Part shown: positions 1-8,702 of the stretch, in pieces
Position numbering within the stretch: position 1 is the stretch's first letter
Layout of the letters: every line of letters starts with the position of its first letter
Source: CAZKFG01 sp964551985
GTDB taxonomy: Bacteria; Bacillota; Negativicutes; Acidaminococcales; JAISLQ01
Assembly (NCBI GenBank): GCA_964551985.1
Contig: CAZKFG010000053.1
Coordinates: forward strand, 1-16,742
Reading direction: 5' to 3'
Length of the DNA: 16,742 nucleotides
The notes under the pieces: generated by a model
What the model saw: the letters and a program-made list of their open reading frames with translations, nothing else
Database searches by the model: none
What the model was told of the DNA's origin: nothing
Program-made: the position numbers and the translations under genes

Positions 1-110
1 CTAAATCTATTACTCCTGTTCATCAGATGATTTTACCTAGATCTATTAAAGGGTAATGTTGCTTGGATACTTTATTCTCACGTCAAAATAGCTATTAAAA
101 TTCATACAGC

Positions 111-168
111 AAAAAACATTTTAAAACCCTCAAACGCAGTATAATAAAACTACGTTTGAGGGTTTTAA
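111..168 (-). terminator. Terminator after kdpD, possibly bidirectional
   Basis: A perfect 16-base-pair inverted repeat pairs 121-136 with 153-168 around a 16-base loop. Its core is CCCTCAAACG paired with CGTTTGAGGG. On the minus strand the 3' arm ends in TTTTAA and is followed by a T-run (the A-run at 111-116). It begins 24 bases after the kdpD stop, so it is the expected end of the kdp operon. The stem also ends in TTTT on the plus strand, so it could serve a convergent gene to the left of the window. Confidence 0.88.
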
Positions 169-191
169 TGTAAAAAAAACAAAATATTTAT

Positions 192-2867
192 TTACTGTAA
201 TGGCAAATCAATAGTAAATGTTGCTCCACCAATTTCGTTATTTTTAGCTGTTATAGTGCCACCGTGCGCTTCTATTATTGACTTACATATGTTAAGTCCA
301 AGTCCCATACCACGATTTTTGTCATTTACTGTTTTACTCATAGTATAAAACGGCTCGAAAACTTTATCCAGCAATTGTAGTGGGATACCACCACCGTCAT
401 CAGTCACTTGCATTTGTAAAAGACCATCTAATTGCTGATAGCTAATTGTAATTTTGCTATTTTCGTTTGTATGCTTTATAGCATTATCCAATAGATTAAT
501 TAATACTTGTATTATTAGTTGTGCATCCATTGGCACAAAAATTGAACCCGGAAATTCCTGCACAGTTATAGTTTTTGTACCTGTCTTTTTCTGAACTTTT
601 TCAATGCTAGCGGTAATTATTTCGTCTATTAGTTCAGGTTTTTTACTAACAACTAAAAGTCCGTCTTGGATTTTGGTCATATTAAGTAGGTTTTCTACTA
701 AGTTGGACAACCAAAGTGCTTCTTTTTGTATGTCTTGTAAAATGGTTTTTTGAGTATCTTTATCTATTTTATCAAATTGCTCCAGTAACAGCCCACTACC
801 ACCTGCAATTCCTGTCAATGGAGTTCTCAAATCGTGCGATATAGCACGCAAAAGGCTCGTACGCAGTTGTTCACTGTTAGCTTTTAAAAGAATTTGTTTC
901 TGATTTTCAAGTATATCTTGTTTTTCAAGCGTAAAGGCTGTTTCAGATAATATAGCCAATAACAAGTTTTTTTCAAACGGCTCTAGCATTTCTTTCTTAT
1001 CAAGCGCAACACCTGCGACTGCAAATACTTTTTCTCCACTTCTAATAGACATATATAAACATTTAGCACCAGATAAAGTAGATGTTGTAGCTCCTGCGTG
1101 TTTATTATTTATAGCAACCCACTGGGCAACTGCTTTTTCATCTTGGGTAAAATATTTATTTATTTTTTCCACTTGTTCAAGTGATATTGGTGTCTTTAAT
1201 TCACTGCTATCAAAAGGGTATATTATCGCTGTAGTACTTAGTAGTTTTTGTATTTGAGTTATTGTTTGCGTAAATATTTCTTCTCTACTCTTAGCCTGTT
1301 GTAGCTTTTGAGTAGTCTCTAGTAATATTTGCATTCTATGTGCTTGAAGTGAAGATTGGCGTGCTTGTTCTTTAGCCCTTTTGGCTAATGTACTTGTAAT
1401 TATTGAAGCTAAAAACATAAAAGCAAAGGTTACAGGATAGCTTTGACCATATACGTTTAAAGTATAACGTGGATCAGTAAAGAAAAAATTAAATAATAAG
1501 ACTGATAATATAGAGGTTACTATTCCGTATATCTTCCCTGTTGTTGTAAGTGCCGTAATTTGGGTTGCCATTATATATGCTATTATTGTATTGGTTTCGC
1601 TGATTTCTAGATAATCAAACAATATACCTATCAAAGTAGCTATTGTAAGATAACCTAAGGAAAGAAATACATCACTTGTACTTAGTTTTGGCATATCAAG
1701 TTTAAATGTTTGATTTTGTGATTGCTTAAAGGTTTGTTTTAATTTATTTGGTATTACATATACTTCGAGTTCTGGTGCAAATGCTGTCAATTTATCAACA
1801 TAATTTTTAGCACTCAGACCAAATATATGTTTGTTTACAGGTCTACCTAATACTATTTTAGATACACCTGACGCTTTAGCATATTCGGCTGTCTGATAAG
1901 CTATATCATCACCATAGACTGTGATGATATTAGCGCCTAACTGTTCTGCTAACCTTGTATTGTCATCAAGTCTTTTTTTATTTTCTTGTGTCATTTTTAA
2001 AAAGTCTTGTGTTTCAACAAATAAAGCAGTAAATTTTCCGTCAAATGCTTTTGCCATTTTAGCGGCAGTCCGTATTACTTTAGCATTAGCAGGAGAACTT
2101 GACAAACACATTAATATATGTTCGTCTGTATAGTATTGGCTATTTCCTTTATTTTGTTTGACTGTTATATTGACCCTGTCGGCCGTACGCCTGAGCGCTA
2201 TTTCTCTTAGTGCTACAAGATTTTCTTTAGTAAAAAAGTTAGAAAGTGCTTTTTGTGCCTGCGTCTTTTGATAAATCTTGCCATCATTTAGCCTTTTTAT
2301 CAAATCTTCTGGCTCTATATCTACTAGCTCCATTTTATCAGCACTGTTAATAACGCTGTCGGGTATACGCTCACGTACTATAACGCCTGTTACAGACTCT
2401 ATTGTATCGCAAAGCCCTTCTATATGTTGAACATTGACTGTAGTGTAAACATCTATGCCCATTCGCAAAAGCTCTTCAATATCTTTATATCGCTTAGAAT
2501 GCCTGCACGTTTTAGCATTAGTATGAGCTAATTCATCAACAAGTATAAGCTGTGGCTTTCTTGCCAAAGCATTATCTAAATCAAATTCATATAAACTAAT
2601 ACCTTGATAATTAATTTTAAGTGGTGGTATTTGCTCTAGTCCTTCCATCAAGGCTAAAGTAGCTGGACGTTGATGTGGCTCTACATAACCTATAACCACA
2701 TCAACGCCTGATTGTTTAATATTGTGTGCTTCTTCAAGCATAGCGTAGGTTTTACCTACGCCTGCTGAATAGCCAAAAAATATTTTTAGTTTGCCTTTTT
2801 GTTTTTGCTCATGTTGTTTATTTATTTGTTCGAGCAATTTTTCTGGATTTGGACGATTCTCTTGCAT
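192..2867 (-). CDS. kdpD: KdpD sensor histidine kinase, full length
   Basis: This is the membrane sensor of the Kdp two-component system, which phosphorylates KdpE when potassium is limiting. At 891 residues it is full length for the family. In order it has an N-terminal KdpD domain with a Walker A motif (GYSAGVGKT, 32-40) and the Walker B-like LVDELAHTN (109-117), a universal-stress-type domain (about 248-375), four closely spaced membrane segments (about 398-495), a GAF-like region (about 520-650), and a HisKA domain with the phosphoacceptor His678 in SHDLRTP. The ATPase domain follows with an N box (NLLDNAIKHT, 791-800), DDGGGIP (823-829) and GMGLGL (853-858). No key motif is missing. The start lies 7 bases after the kdpC stop, behind an AGGTG ribosome site that overlaps that stop. 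It is the last gene of the operon. Its partner kdpE is not next to it but more than 5 kb upstream. Confidence 0.97.
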   Translation of the reverse strand: MQENRPNPEKLLEQINKQHEQKQKGKLKIFFGYSAGVGKTYAMLEEAHNIKQSGVDVVIGYVEPHQRPATLALMEGLEQIPPLKINYQGISLYEFDLDNALARKPQLILVDELAHTNAKTCRHSKRYKDIEELLRMGIDVYTTVNVQHIEGLCDTIESVTGVIVRERIPDSVINSADKMELVDIEPEDLIKRLNDGKIYQKTQAQKALSNFFTKENLVALREIALRRTADRVNITVKQNKGNSQYYTDEHILMCLSSSPANAKVIRTAAKMAKAFDGKFTALFVETQDFLKMTQENKKRLDDNTRLAEQLGANIITVYGDDIAYQTAEYAKASGVSKIVLGRPVNKHIFGLSAKNYVDKLTAFAPELEVYVIPNKLKQTFKQSQNQTFKLDMPKLSTSDVFLSLGYLTIATLIGILFDYLEISETNTIIAYIMATQITALTTTGKIYGIVTSILSVLLFNFFFTDPRYTLNVYGQSYPVTFAFMFLASIITSTLAKRAKEQARQSSLQAHRMQILLETTQKLQQAKSREEIFTQTITQIQKLLSTTAIIYPFDSSELKTPISLEQVEKINKYFTQDEKAVAQWVAINNKHAGATTSTLSGAKCLYMSIRSGEKVFAVAGVALDKKEMLEPFEKNLLLAILSETAFTLEKQDILENQKQILLKANSEQLRTSLLRAISHDLRTPLTGIAGGSGLLLEQFDKIDKDTQKTILQDIQKEALWLSNLVENLLNMTKIQDGLLVVSKKPELIDEIITASIEKVQKKTGTKTITVQEFPGSIFVPMDAQLIIQVLINLLDNAIKHTNENSKITISYQQLDGLLQMQVTDDGGGIPLQLLDKVFEPFYTMSKTVNDKNRGMGLGLNICKSIIEAHGGTITAKNNEIGGATFTIDLPLQ

Positions 2868-2874
2868 GATGCAC

Positions 2875-3492
2875 CTATTGTTTCATTGTTTTTAATATCT
2901 GAATATTTACTCCTAACACATTAACTGTCTCCCCGCCTAAAACGCCAAATACTTTATCTGTAGTATTGTCTTGTACTATTTTAATCAGTTGTTCTTCTGT
3001 AAGACCTGTTGTTTTTACCAATGCTGGTATTTGTAACCTAGCACTTTGAGGTGATAAATGTGGATCTAGTCCTGAGCCTGATGCAGTTAGTAAATCTGCT
3101 GGTATTTCACCTTTTTTTACAGTTGGATTAGCAGCAAGAAAACTATCTACATCCTCTTGCACTCTTTGTGCAAGATCTGGATTTGACGGAGCATAGTTAT
3201 TTGAACCGGTTGATGGTCCTGAGTAGTCGCCACTATCTTTATCTTGTTGAGTATATGTATTGTAATTTACTGCTGATGGTCTTGTTTTCATCAATCTTTC
3301 ATCAGTAAAATCTTGACCAATTAGGCTAGAGCCTACTGCCTTGCCGTCAACATATACTAAGCTACCATTAGCTTGACTAGGAAACAGCACTTGGGCAATA
3401 CCCGTTAGAGCTAATGGGTATATTAAGCCGCAAATGATGAACATTGTTATTGATAATATTATAGATTGTTTGACCAATTTTGTATAGTTCAT
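2875..3492 (-). CDS. kdpC: KdpC, potassium-transporting ATPase subunit C
   Basis: KdpC is the single-span subunit that stabilises the KdpFABC pump and is thought to assist ATP binding. The 205 residues match the usual family length. There is one N-terminal membrane segment (about 10-35) followed by an extracytoplasmic domain. Family signatures seen are TRPSAVNYN (70-78), GSNNYAPSNPDL (96-107) and GSGLDPHLSP (139-148). The ribosome site AAGGAGG overlaps the kdpB stop region, and the ATG lies 10 bases after that stop, which fits coupled translation. It is followed 7 bases later by kdpD. Confidence 0.96.
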   Translation of the reverse strand: MNYTKLVKQSIILSITMFIICGLIYPLALTGIAQVLFPSQANGSLVYVDGKAVGSSLIGQDFTDERLMKTRPSAVNYNTYTQQDKDSGDYSGPSTGSNNYAPSNPDLAQRVQEDVDSFLAANPTVKKGEIPADLLTASGSGLDPHLSPQSARLQIPALVKTTGLTEEQLIKIVQDNTTDKVFGVLGGETVNVLGVNIQILKTMKQ

Positions 3493-3502
3493 TGCATCCT
3501 CC

Positions 3503-5560
3503 TTATAAATTGATTATTTTAAGTAATGGTGTAATTACTATATCTATTAGTTTTATGCCAATAAACGGAACTATTACACCACCTATGCCATATATACTAA
3601 GGTTATACATAAGCATTTTTTGTGAGTTCATCGGTTTGTAGCTTACTCCTTTTATCGCTAGCGGAATTAGAATCGGTATAATAATAGCGTTGAAAATCAA
3701 AGCTGAAAGTATAGCGCTATAACTGCTTGATAGATTCATGATATTTAGAACTTGCATTTGTGGGATTATTGCTATAAACATTGCTGGAATTATCGCAAAG
3801 TATTTGGCAATATCATTAGCAATACTAAAGGTTGTAAGTGCACCTCTTGTTATTAACAACTGCTTGCCAATTTCCACAACATCTAATATCTTAGTAGGAT
3901 CACTATCTAAGTCCACCATATTAGCGGCTTCCTTAGCACTTGTTGTACCGCTATTCATGGCAAGTCCGACATCTGCTTGAGCTAAAGCCGGAGCATCATT
4001 TGTACCGTCACCTGTCATAGCAATTAGTTTTCCCATTTTTTGAGCTCTTTTTATGTATTCTAACTTATCTTCTGGTTTACATTCAGCTAAAAACTCATCA
4101 ACACCAGCCTCTTGAGCTATAGTTGCTGCGGTTAGAGGGTTGTCACCTGTACACATAATTGTTTTAATACCTATTTTTCTAAGTCTAGCAAAACGCTCAA
4201 CTAAGCCGGGTTTTACAGTATCTTTAAGATAAATCACCCCAAGAATTGTAGCGTTTACACTAACAACTAGTGGTGTACCACCGAGTTTAGCAATGTCATC
4301 AACTTTAGCATTTAAATCTTCAGGTATATCGCCGCCATTTTCTTTTACATATTCTACAATAGCGCTTTTAGCACCTTTTCTAATTTTTGTACCGTCTTTT
4401 AAATCTATACCACTCATCTTAGTTTGTGCAGAAAAATCTATGTTTTTAGAATCACGGTAGCTTTCCATTTTGACATTAGCACCTTCTTTAGTGCCCAAAT
4501 CTAAAATAGATTTGCCTTCTGGTGTATTATCAAGAAAAGAGCTTATAACAGAATAGTTAATCAAGTCTTTAACGCTTGCATTACCAACTGGTATAAATTC
4601 AGCAGCCATACGATTACCATAAGTTATAGTACCTGTCTTATCTAAAATCATTGTATCAATATCGCCACAAGTTTCAACAGCCTTACCAGACATAGCAATA
4701 ACATTAAAGCGAGTTACTCTGTCCATACCTGCAATACCAATTGCAGAAAGTAGTCCACCTATAGTTGTAGGAATCAAACAAACTGTAAGAGCAATCAATG
4801 TCGATATTGGAATCACTATACCACTGTATAGTCCAATAGGATACAAGGTTACAATAACTATCAAAAATACTAGTGTCAAGCTTACAAGTAGTGTCGTTAG
4901 AGCAATTTCATTAGGCGTTTTTTGACGCTTAGCGCCCTCAACCATTGCAATCATTCTGTCTAAAAAGCTATCGCCAGGTAAAGAAGTTATCTGTATTTTT
5001 AACCAGTCACTTTTAATAGTTGTACCGCCAGTAACAGACGCAAAGTCACCGCCAGCTTCTTTAATAACAGGAGCTGATTCACCAGTTATAGCCGACTCAT
5101 CAACACTAGCAATACCGTCTATTACCTCACCATCATTAGGAATTAATTCACCTGCTTTGACAAGTACTATATCACCTTGTTTTAGCTTTGTGGCACTAAT
5201 AATAATCTCTTTTGCATCATCTTTTATTAATCTTGCCTTAGTATCTTTTTGTACACTTTTTAAACTTTCGGCTTGTGCTTTTCCACGACCTTCAGCTAGA
5301 GCTTCAGCAAAATTAGCAAATAGTACTGTAGCAAAAAGTATTACTGTTACAACTATATTATACATTCTAAGGCTAGGGTCTACTTCACCAAAAGCTGTTG
5401 GTATTATCGACAAAATCAAAGTTATGACAAAACCTACTTCTACAACGAACATTACGGGATTTTTTATCATAATACGTGGGTCTAATTTAGTAAATGATGC
5501 AACTAGTGCTGACTTTACTATATCTTGAGTTATAAGTGTTTTTCTCTCGTGTTTACTCAT
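3503..5560 (-). CDS. kdpB: KdpB, P-type ATPase subunit of the K+ pump
   Basis: KdpB is the energy-coupling P-type ATPase subunit of KdpFABC. At 685 residues it is close to standard length. Seen in order are N-terminal membrane helices (about 35-85), the actuator-domain TGES loop (159-162), helices at about 222-275, the phosphorylation motif DKTGT with catalytic Asp307, the nucleotide-binding KGA (395-397), CTGDNPLTA (470-478), the hinge motif TGDGTND (516-522) and C-terminal helices (about 585-680). Ser162 of TGES is present; in the E. coli pump phosphorylation of this residue switches transport off, so the same brake is possible here. The ATG is separated from the kdpA stop by a single base (TAAAATG) with no strong ribosome site of its own, which suggests translational coupling to kdpA. 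Confidence 0.98.
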   Translation of the reverse strand: MSKHERKTLITQDIVKSALVASFTKLDPRIMIKNPVMFVVEVGFVITLILSIIPTAFGEVDPSLRMYNIVVTVILFATVLFANFAEALAEGRGKAQAESLKSVQKDTKARLIKDDAKEIIISATKLKQGDIVLVKAGELIPNDGEVIDGIASVDESAITGESAPVIKEAGGDFASVTGGTTIKSDWLKIQITSLPGDSFLDRMIAMVEGAKRQKTPNEIALTTLLVSLTLVFLIVIVTLYPIGLYSGIVIPISTLIALTVCLIPTTIGGLLSAIGIAGMDRVTRFNVIAMSGKAVETCGDIDTMILDKTGTITYGNRMAAEFIPVGNASVKDLINYSVISSFLDNTPEGKSILDLGTKEGANVKMESYRDSKNIDFSAQTKMSGIDLKDGTKIRKGAKSAIVEYVKENGGDIPEDLNAKVDDIAKLGGTPLVVSVNATILGVIYLKDTVKPGLVERFARLRKIGIKTIMCTGDNPLTAATIAQEAGVDEFLAECKPEDKLEYIKRAQKMGKLIAMTGDGTNDAPALAQADVGLAMNSGTTSAKEAANMVDLDSDPTKILDVVEIGKQLLITRGALTTFSIANDIAKYFAIIPAMFIAIIPQMQVLNIMNLSSSYSAILSALIFNAIIIPILIPLAIKGVSYKPMNSQKMLMYNLSIYGIGGVIVPFIGIKLIDIVITPLLKIINL

Positions 5561-5561
5561 T

Positions 5562-7334
5562 TTAGTTTACCCCCAAAGTTAAGTGTTCGGCAACAGGACC
5601 TAGACAAAGAGCTGGGAAAAAGGTCAAAGCTGCAAAAATCAATACCACTGCCGCACATACCACACCAAAGGATAGAGTATTTGTTTTTAAAGTACCAACT
5701 GTAGAACTGCTTAATTGTTTATTAAGCAACGAACCTGCAATAGCTAATTGCAGTATTATAGAACAATATCTACCAAAGAACATTGCCAGTCCTGCTGTAA
5801 CGTTCCAAAACAAGCTATTATCACTAAGTCCTTCAAAACCTGAACCATTATTAGCAGCAGATGATGAATATTCATAAAGAACTTGGCTAAGTCCGTGATA
5901 ACCAGGATTAGTTATTCCTTCTAAGCCTGCAGGTGTAGCTACAGCAAGTGCACTAAATCCTAATATCAATAGTGGATGTATTCCTAGACATATAACTGCT
6001 AATTTCATTTCTTTACTATCAATTTTTTTATTCAAATACTCTGGTGTTTTACCAATCATCAATCCGCACAAAAATACTGCTAGAAACATATAGATAAGCA
6101 TATTCATAAGCCCAACGCCTATACCGCCGAAAATTGTATTAATCATCATATTCAAAAGTGGTATCATACCACCCAGTGGTGTTAAGGTATCGTGCATATT
6201 ATTGACAGTACCTGTAGTAAAGCTTGTGGTGACTGTTGTAAACATTGCCGATTGAGCAATACCTAAACGCACTTCCTTGCCTTCATAACTACCCATTTGT
6301 TGGCTTATACCTAATTTTTCAAGTACGGGATTACCTGCACTCTCTGCCCAAAAACAAACGCTAAGTGCTGTTAAAAACAGTAAACTCATCGCCAAAAAGA
6401 TTGTTCTACCTTCGTTACCCAATATTGGCATGGGCGCCTTTTTATCTTTAGCATCTTGATAAGCTTTAGTACCATATTTTATATCTACTACAAAAGTATT
6501 GTTTTCACGTTCTTTTTTAGTGTAATAAGCCATTAAACCAAACACTACCACACAAGCACCTGGCATAAGCATCATAGATAAAAGTTCTAATATGTTGCTT
6601 ATTATTGTTGGATTTTCATAAGGAGTAGAAGAGTTAGCGCCCAAAAATCCTCCACCATTAGTACCTAAATGTTTTATAGATTCGAGTGCTGCAATAGGTC
6701 CTAGTGGTAAATCTTGCATTTTTCCTTCTATTGTTGTAACTGTTACATTAGGTTCTAAAGTTTGCGGACTGCCTTGCCATACTAAAAGTAGTCCCACTAT
6801 CATTGCTAAAGGCAATAATGTTCTTGTCGTTACTCTTACCATATCAACAAAATAATTGCCCATCGGCTTAGAACAAAATCCACGCAACATCGCCATACAT
6901 GCAGCATAACCTGTAGCTGCAGAGGTGAACATCATCATTGTAATTACTATCATTTGAGACAAGTACGATAAACCAGATTCACCTGAATAATGTTGCAAGT
7001 TAGTGTTTGTCATAAAACTCACTATCGTGTTAAATGATAATGATGCTTCCATAGCTTCAATTTGATTAGGATTAAAAAATAAAATATCTTGAAATCTTAA
7101 AAAAGCATACCCTACAAAAATCATGACACCATTTGTTAGCATAAGACTAACTGCATATTCTTTCCAAGACATATCTTGTCTATTGATACCGCTGATTTTA
7201 TAAAGCATATTATCTATTGGATCAAAGATAGGATCAAAAATCGTCTTTTTATTTTCTGCTATTTTATATAAATAATGTCCTGTAGGAATTGCTACCATTA
7301 AAAACAGCAGTATATTTATAATTATTTGTAACAT
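5562..7334 (-). CDS. kdpA: KdpA, potassium channel-like subunit
   Basis: KdpA is the potassium-selective subunit of KdpFABC, related to the Trk/Ktr/HKT channel-like transporters. At 590 residues it is slightly longer than the E. coli protein. About ten membrane segments can be read. The four selectivity-filter loops are visible as TNTN (109-112), GTNGGG (224-229), TTGTVN (373-378) and NNGSGF (495-500), together with MHDTLTPLGG (380-389). The ATG is preceded by AAAGGAG, and this ribosome site overlaps the kdpF stop codon. Nothing is truncated or substituted in the motifs. Confidence 0.98.
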   Translation of the reverse strand: MLQIIINILLFLMVAIPTGHYLYKIAENKKTIFDPIFDPIDNMLYKISGINRQDMSWKEYAVSLMLTNGVMIFVGYAFLRFQDILFFNPNQIEAMEASLSFNTIVSFMTNTNLQHYSGESGLSYLSQMIVITMMMFTSAATGYAACMAMLRGFCSKPMGNYFVDMVRVTTRTLLPLAMIVGLLLVWQGSPQTLEPNVTVTTIEGKMQDLPLGPIAALESIKHLGTNGGGFLGANSSTPYENPTIISNILELLSMMLMPGACVVVFGLMAYYTKKERENNTFVVDIKYGTKAYQDAKDKKAPMPILGNEGRTIFLAMSLLFLTALSVCFWAESAGNPVLEKLGISQQMGSYEGKEVRLGIAQSAMFTTVTTSFTTGTVNNMHDTLTPLGGMIPLLNMMINTIFGGIGVGLMNMLIYMFLAVFLCGLMIGKTPEYLNKKIDSKEMKLAVICLGIHPLLILGFSALAVATPAGLEGITNPGYHGLSQVLYEYSSSAANNGSGFEGLSDNSLFWNVTAGLAMFFGRYCSIILQLAIAGSLLNKQLSSSTVGTLKTNTLSFGVVCAAVVLIFAALTFFPALCLGPVAEHLTLGVN

Positions 7335-7346
7335 AAACTTTCTCCT

Positions 7347-7424
7347 TTAAAATTTTTCTGGGTTTATCAAGGCGTATACTAAATAAATGAATAAGCCTGT
7401 AAGTATTACCGATAAAGTGAGCAT
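7347..7424 (-). CDS. kdpF: KdpF small membrane subunit (25 aa)
   Basis: This is a 25-codon gene beginning MLTLSVILTG and ending with YALINPEKF, followed by TAA. It has one hydrophobic helix and the L(I/V)NPEKF-type tail that marks KdpF, the small lipid-like subunit that stabilises the KdpFABC complex. The start is set by AGGAGG seven bases upstream. Its stop codon overlaps the ribosome site of kdpA, 12 bases before the kdpA ATG. Length, position and tail all agree with the family; the gene is easily missed because of its size. Confidence 0.9.
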   Translation of the reverse strand: MLTLSVILTGLFIYLVYALINPEKF

Positions 7425-7433
7425 AGTATCCTC

Positions 7434-7523
7434 CTATTTTTCAATTTGCGTTTGGCAAAAGGCAATCAAGCCCAAAATAACTACAATGCACACAATAAGT
7501 GTAGCTACCATAAAAAAATCCAT
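7434..7523 (-). CDS. Small single-span membrane protein in the kdp operon (29 aa)
   Basis: A 29-codon gene begins MDFFMVATLI and ends CQTQIEK before TAG. It is one hydrophobic helix (about residues 3-23) with a short polar tail, a KdpF-like design but without the NPEKF end. An AGGAGG ribosome site sits 5 bases before the ATG and follows the stop of the upstream 70-codon gene; its own stop overlaps the ribosome site of kdpF, so it is packed exactly like the surrounding kdp genes. I do not recognise a family. I infer an accessory small subunit or a regulator of the pump. C. acetobutylicum is known to carry extra small genes (kdpZ, kdpY) before kdpA, but whether this is a relative needs a comparison. 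Confidence 0.72.
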   Translation of the reverse strand: MDFFMVATLIVCIVVILGLIAFCQTQIEK

Positions 7524-7532
7524 TTCAACCTC

Positions 7533-7745
7533 CTAATAGAGCATATTGCTCAAAGTTGCCACAAAAGCATAAATTATTGCCGATATTATGAATGGTAAAA
7601 CGATTGCTAAAAAAAACATATATATTGCAGTATCTTTATACTTAACATTTTTAATATGTCCATAGCTGAATCTACCATCTCTATCATAATATTTAGCTAA
7701 ATTCTCTTGCACTTTTAATTTGTAAGCAAAATTTAATAGAGTCAT
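7533..7745 (-). CDS. Small membrane protein, first gene of the kdp operon (70 aa)
   Basis: This 70-residue protein has a charged N-terminal half (residues 1-38, including KYYDRDGRFSYGH) and one long hydrophobic segment (about 40-66) near the C-terminus. This suggests a tail-anchored membrane protein with a small cytoplasmic part. The start follows a good ribosome site (GAGGTGAG) seven bases upstream and is the first ATG after the kdp promoter. The stop overlaps the next gene's ribosome site, so it belongs to the kdp transcript. I do not recognise the family. Position suggests a role in assembly or control of KdpFABC; this is inference only. Confidence 0.78.
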   Translation of the reverse strand: MTLLNFAYKLKVQENLAKYYDRDGRFSYGHIKNVKYKDTAIYMFFLAIVLPFIISAIIYAFVATLSNMLY

Positions 7746-7800
7746 CTTCTCACCTCTTTTAAAAAGCGTGCTGCTGTTTATACTATAATAAAGCCAAATT

Positions 7801-7829
7801 ATATAAAGTTTCTATTTATAAATTAGCAA
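7801..7829 (-). promoter_or_regulatory. Probable kdp operon promoter
   Basis: On the minus strand TTGCTA (7824-7829) and TTATAT (7801-7806) are separated by 17 bases; TATAAT at 7798-7803 is an alternative -10 with a longer spacer. The weak -35 is what one expects of an activator-dependent promoter, and the KdpE-like repeat lies five bases upstream. A start near 7794 gives a leader of about 50 bases, too short to hold a c-di-AMP riboswitch. Confidence 0.55.
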
Positions 7830-7833
7830 CAGA

Positions 7834-7851
7834 GTATAAAGATTGTATAAA
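7834..7851 (-). promoter_or_regulatory. Putative KdpE binding site
   Basis: Read on the minus strand, TTTATAC is repeated exactly with four bases between the copies (7845-7851 and 7834-7840), an 11-base period of one helical turn. It sits directly upstream of the -35 of the kdp promoter. OmpR/PhoB-type regulators such as KdpE bind head-to-tail half-sites, and as I recall the E. coli kdp site has a similar TTTATAC/TTTACAC pair with the same period. I see no second copy of the pair elsewhere in the window. Confidence 0.65.
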
Positions 7852-7853
7852 GA

Positions 7854-7882
7854 AAACTCCTCACATTAAAAGTGAGGAGTTT
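7854..7882 (-). terminator. kdpE terminator
   Basis: An 11-base-pair stem (7872-7882 with 7854-7864, core ACTCCTCAC/GTGAGGAGT) and a 7-base loop overlap the kdpE stop codon. The minus-strand 3' arm runs into TTTTCTTT. It separates kdpE transcription from the kdp promoter that follows immediately. Confidence 0.85.
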
Positions 7883-8564
7883 ATTCATCCGAAAATCTGT
7901 ATCCTACGCCAACTTCCGTTTTAATAAATCTAGGATGTGAAGTATCTCTTTCTATTTTTTTTCTGATATTTGCCATAAATACCCTTAAAGATTGGTAGTC
8001 ATCTGTACTGTCATAACCCCATATTTTCTGCTGTATAAACTTATGTGTTAAAACCTTACCAGCATTTTCCGTTAGCAAAACAAGCATTTTATATTCTATT
8101 GGAGTTAAATGTATCTCTTCATCTTCAACAAAAACTTTTCGTTTATCTAATTCTATTATCATAGTATCAAAAACAAACCGATTAGTCTTAGAAGTACTAA
8201 CTTGCTTTCTCAAACAAACTCTTATACGTGCAAGAAGCTCGTCCACCCCAAAAGGCTTTGTAACATAATCATCAGCGCCCAAATCAAGTGCTATGACTTT
8301 TTCTTTTTCCTGACTACGTGCAGAAACTATTACAACAGGCACAGAACTACTTTGGCGTATTTGCTTTAGTACCTCTAAACCATCAATATCTAAAAGCCCT
8401 AAATCAAGCACAATCAAATCTGGGTTGTGCATTAAAAACATTGATATACCAGTTAAACCAGAATGCGTTTCTATAACTTTATAGTTATTAACTTTTAAAG
8501 ACAGTTGCAAAAAATTACTAATGCTGCTATCGTCTTCAATTATTAAAATCGTTTTATTTAACAT
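7881..8564 (-). CDS. kdpE: KdpE-type response regulator (OmpR/PhoB family)
   Basis: This 227-residue regulator has a receiver domain (1-120) with the acidic pair Asp11/Asp12, phosphoacceptor Asp54, Ser81 and Lys103, then a winged-helix DNA-binding domain (about 130-225) with the usual LTPIEYKML and VGYRF signatures. It is predicted to be phosphorylated by KdpD and to activate the kdp promoter just downstream. The ATG follows AGAGGT at a normal distance. It is transcribed separately: its own terminator overlaps the stop codon, and the operon promoter lies just beyond. The assignment to KdpE rests on family plus location; other PhoB-like regulators look similar. I see no convincing consensus promoter in the 138 bases upstream. 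Confidence 0.92.
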   Translation of the reverse strand: MLNKTILIIEDDSSISNFLQLSLKVNNYKVIETHSGLTGISMFLMHNPDLIVLDLGLLDIDGLEVLKQIRQSSSVPVVIVSARSQEKEKVIALDLGADDYVTKPFGVDELLARIRVCLRKQVSTSKTNRFVFDTMIIELDKRKVFVEDEEIHLTPIEYKMLVLLTENAGKVLTHKFIQQKIWGYDSTDDYQSLRVFMANIRKKIERDTSHPRFIKTEVGVGYRFSDE

Positions 8565-8702
8565 AAATACCTCTAATTGTAGATTCTCCCTACAAACACT
8601 TAAATAATATTTATAGACTATTTCAAAGCCTTTTTATCATTGTGGCTCAAATAAAAATCCACAAAACCCTTTATAGTATAATCTTTAACCTCGCTTATAT
8701 CA

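Noticed and set aside
3..56. A plus-strand frame open from the left edge to TAA, 17 codons, that could be the end of a convergent gene.
   Set aside because: Too short to judge; no recognisable motif. The shared hairpin at 121-168 would fit, but this does not prove coding.
7746..7850. Possible c-di-AMP riboswitch before the kdp operon, as seen in some Firmicutes.
   Set aside because: The predicted leader is only about 50 bases and shows no complex fold; a KdpE-type site is present instead.
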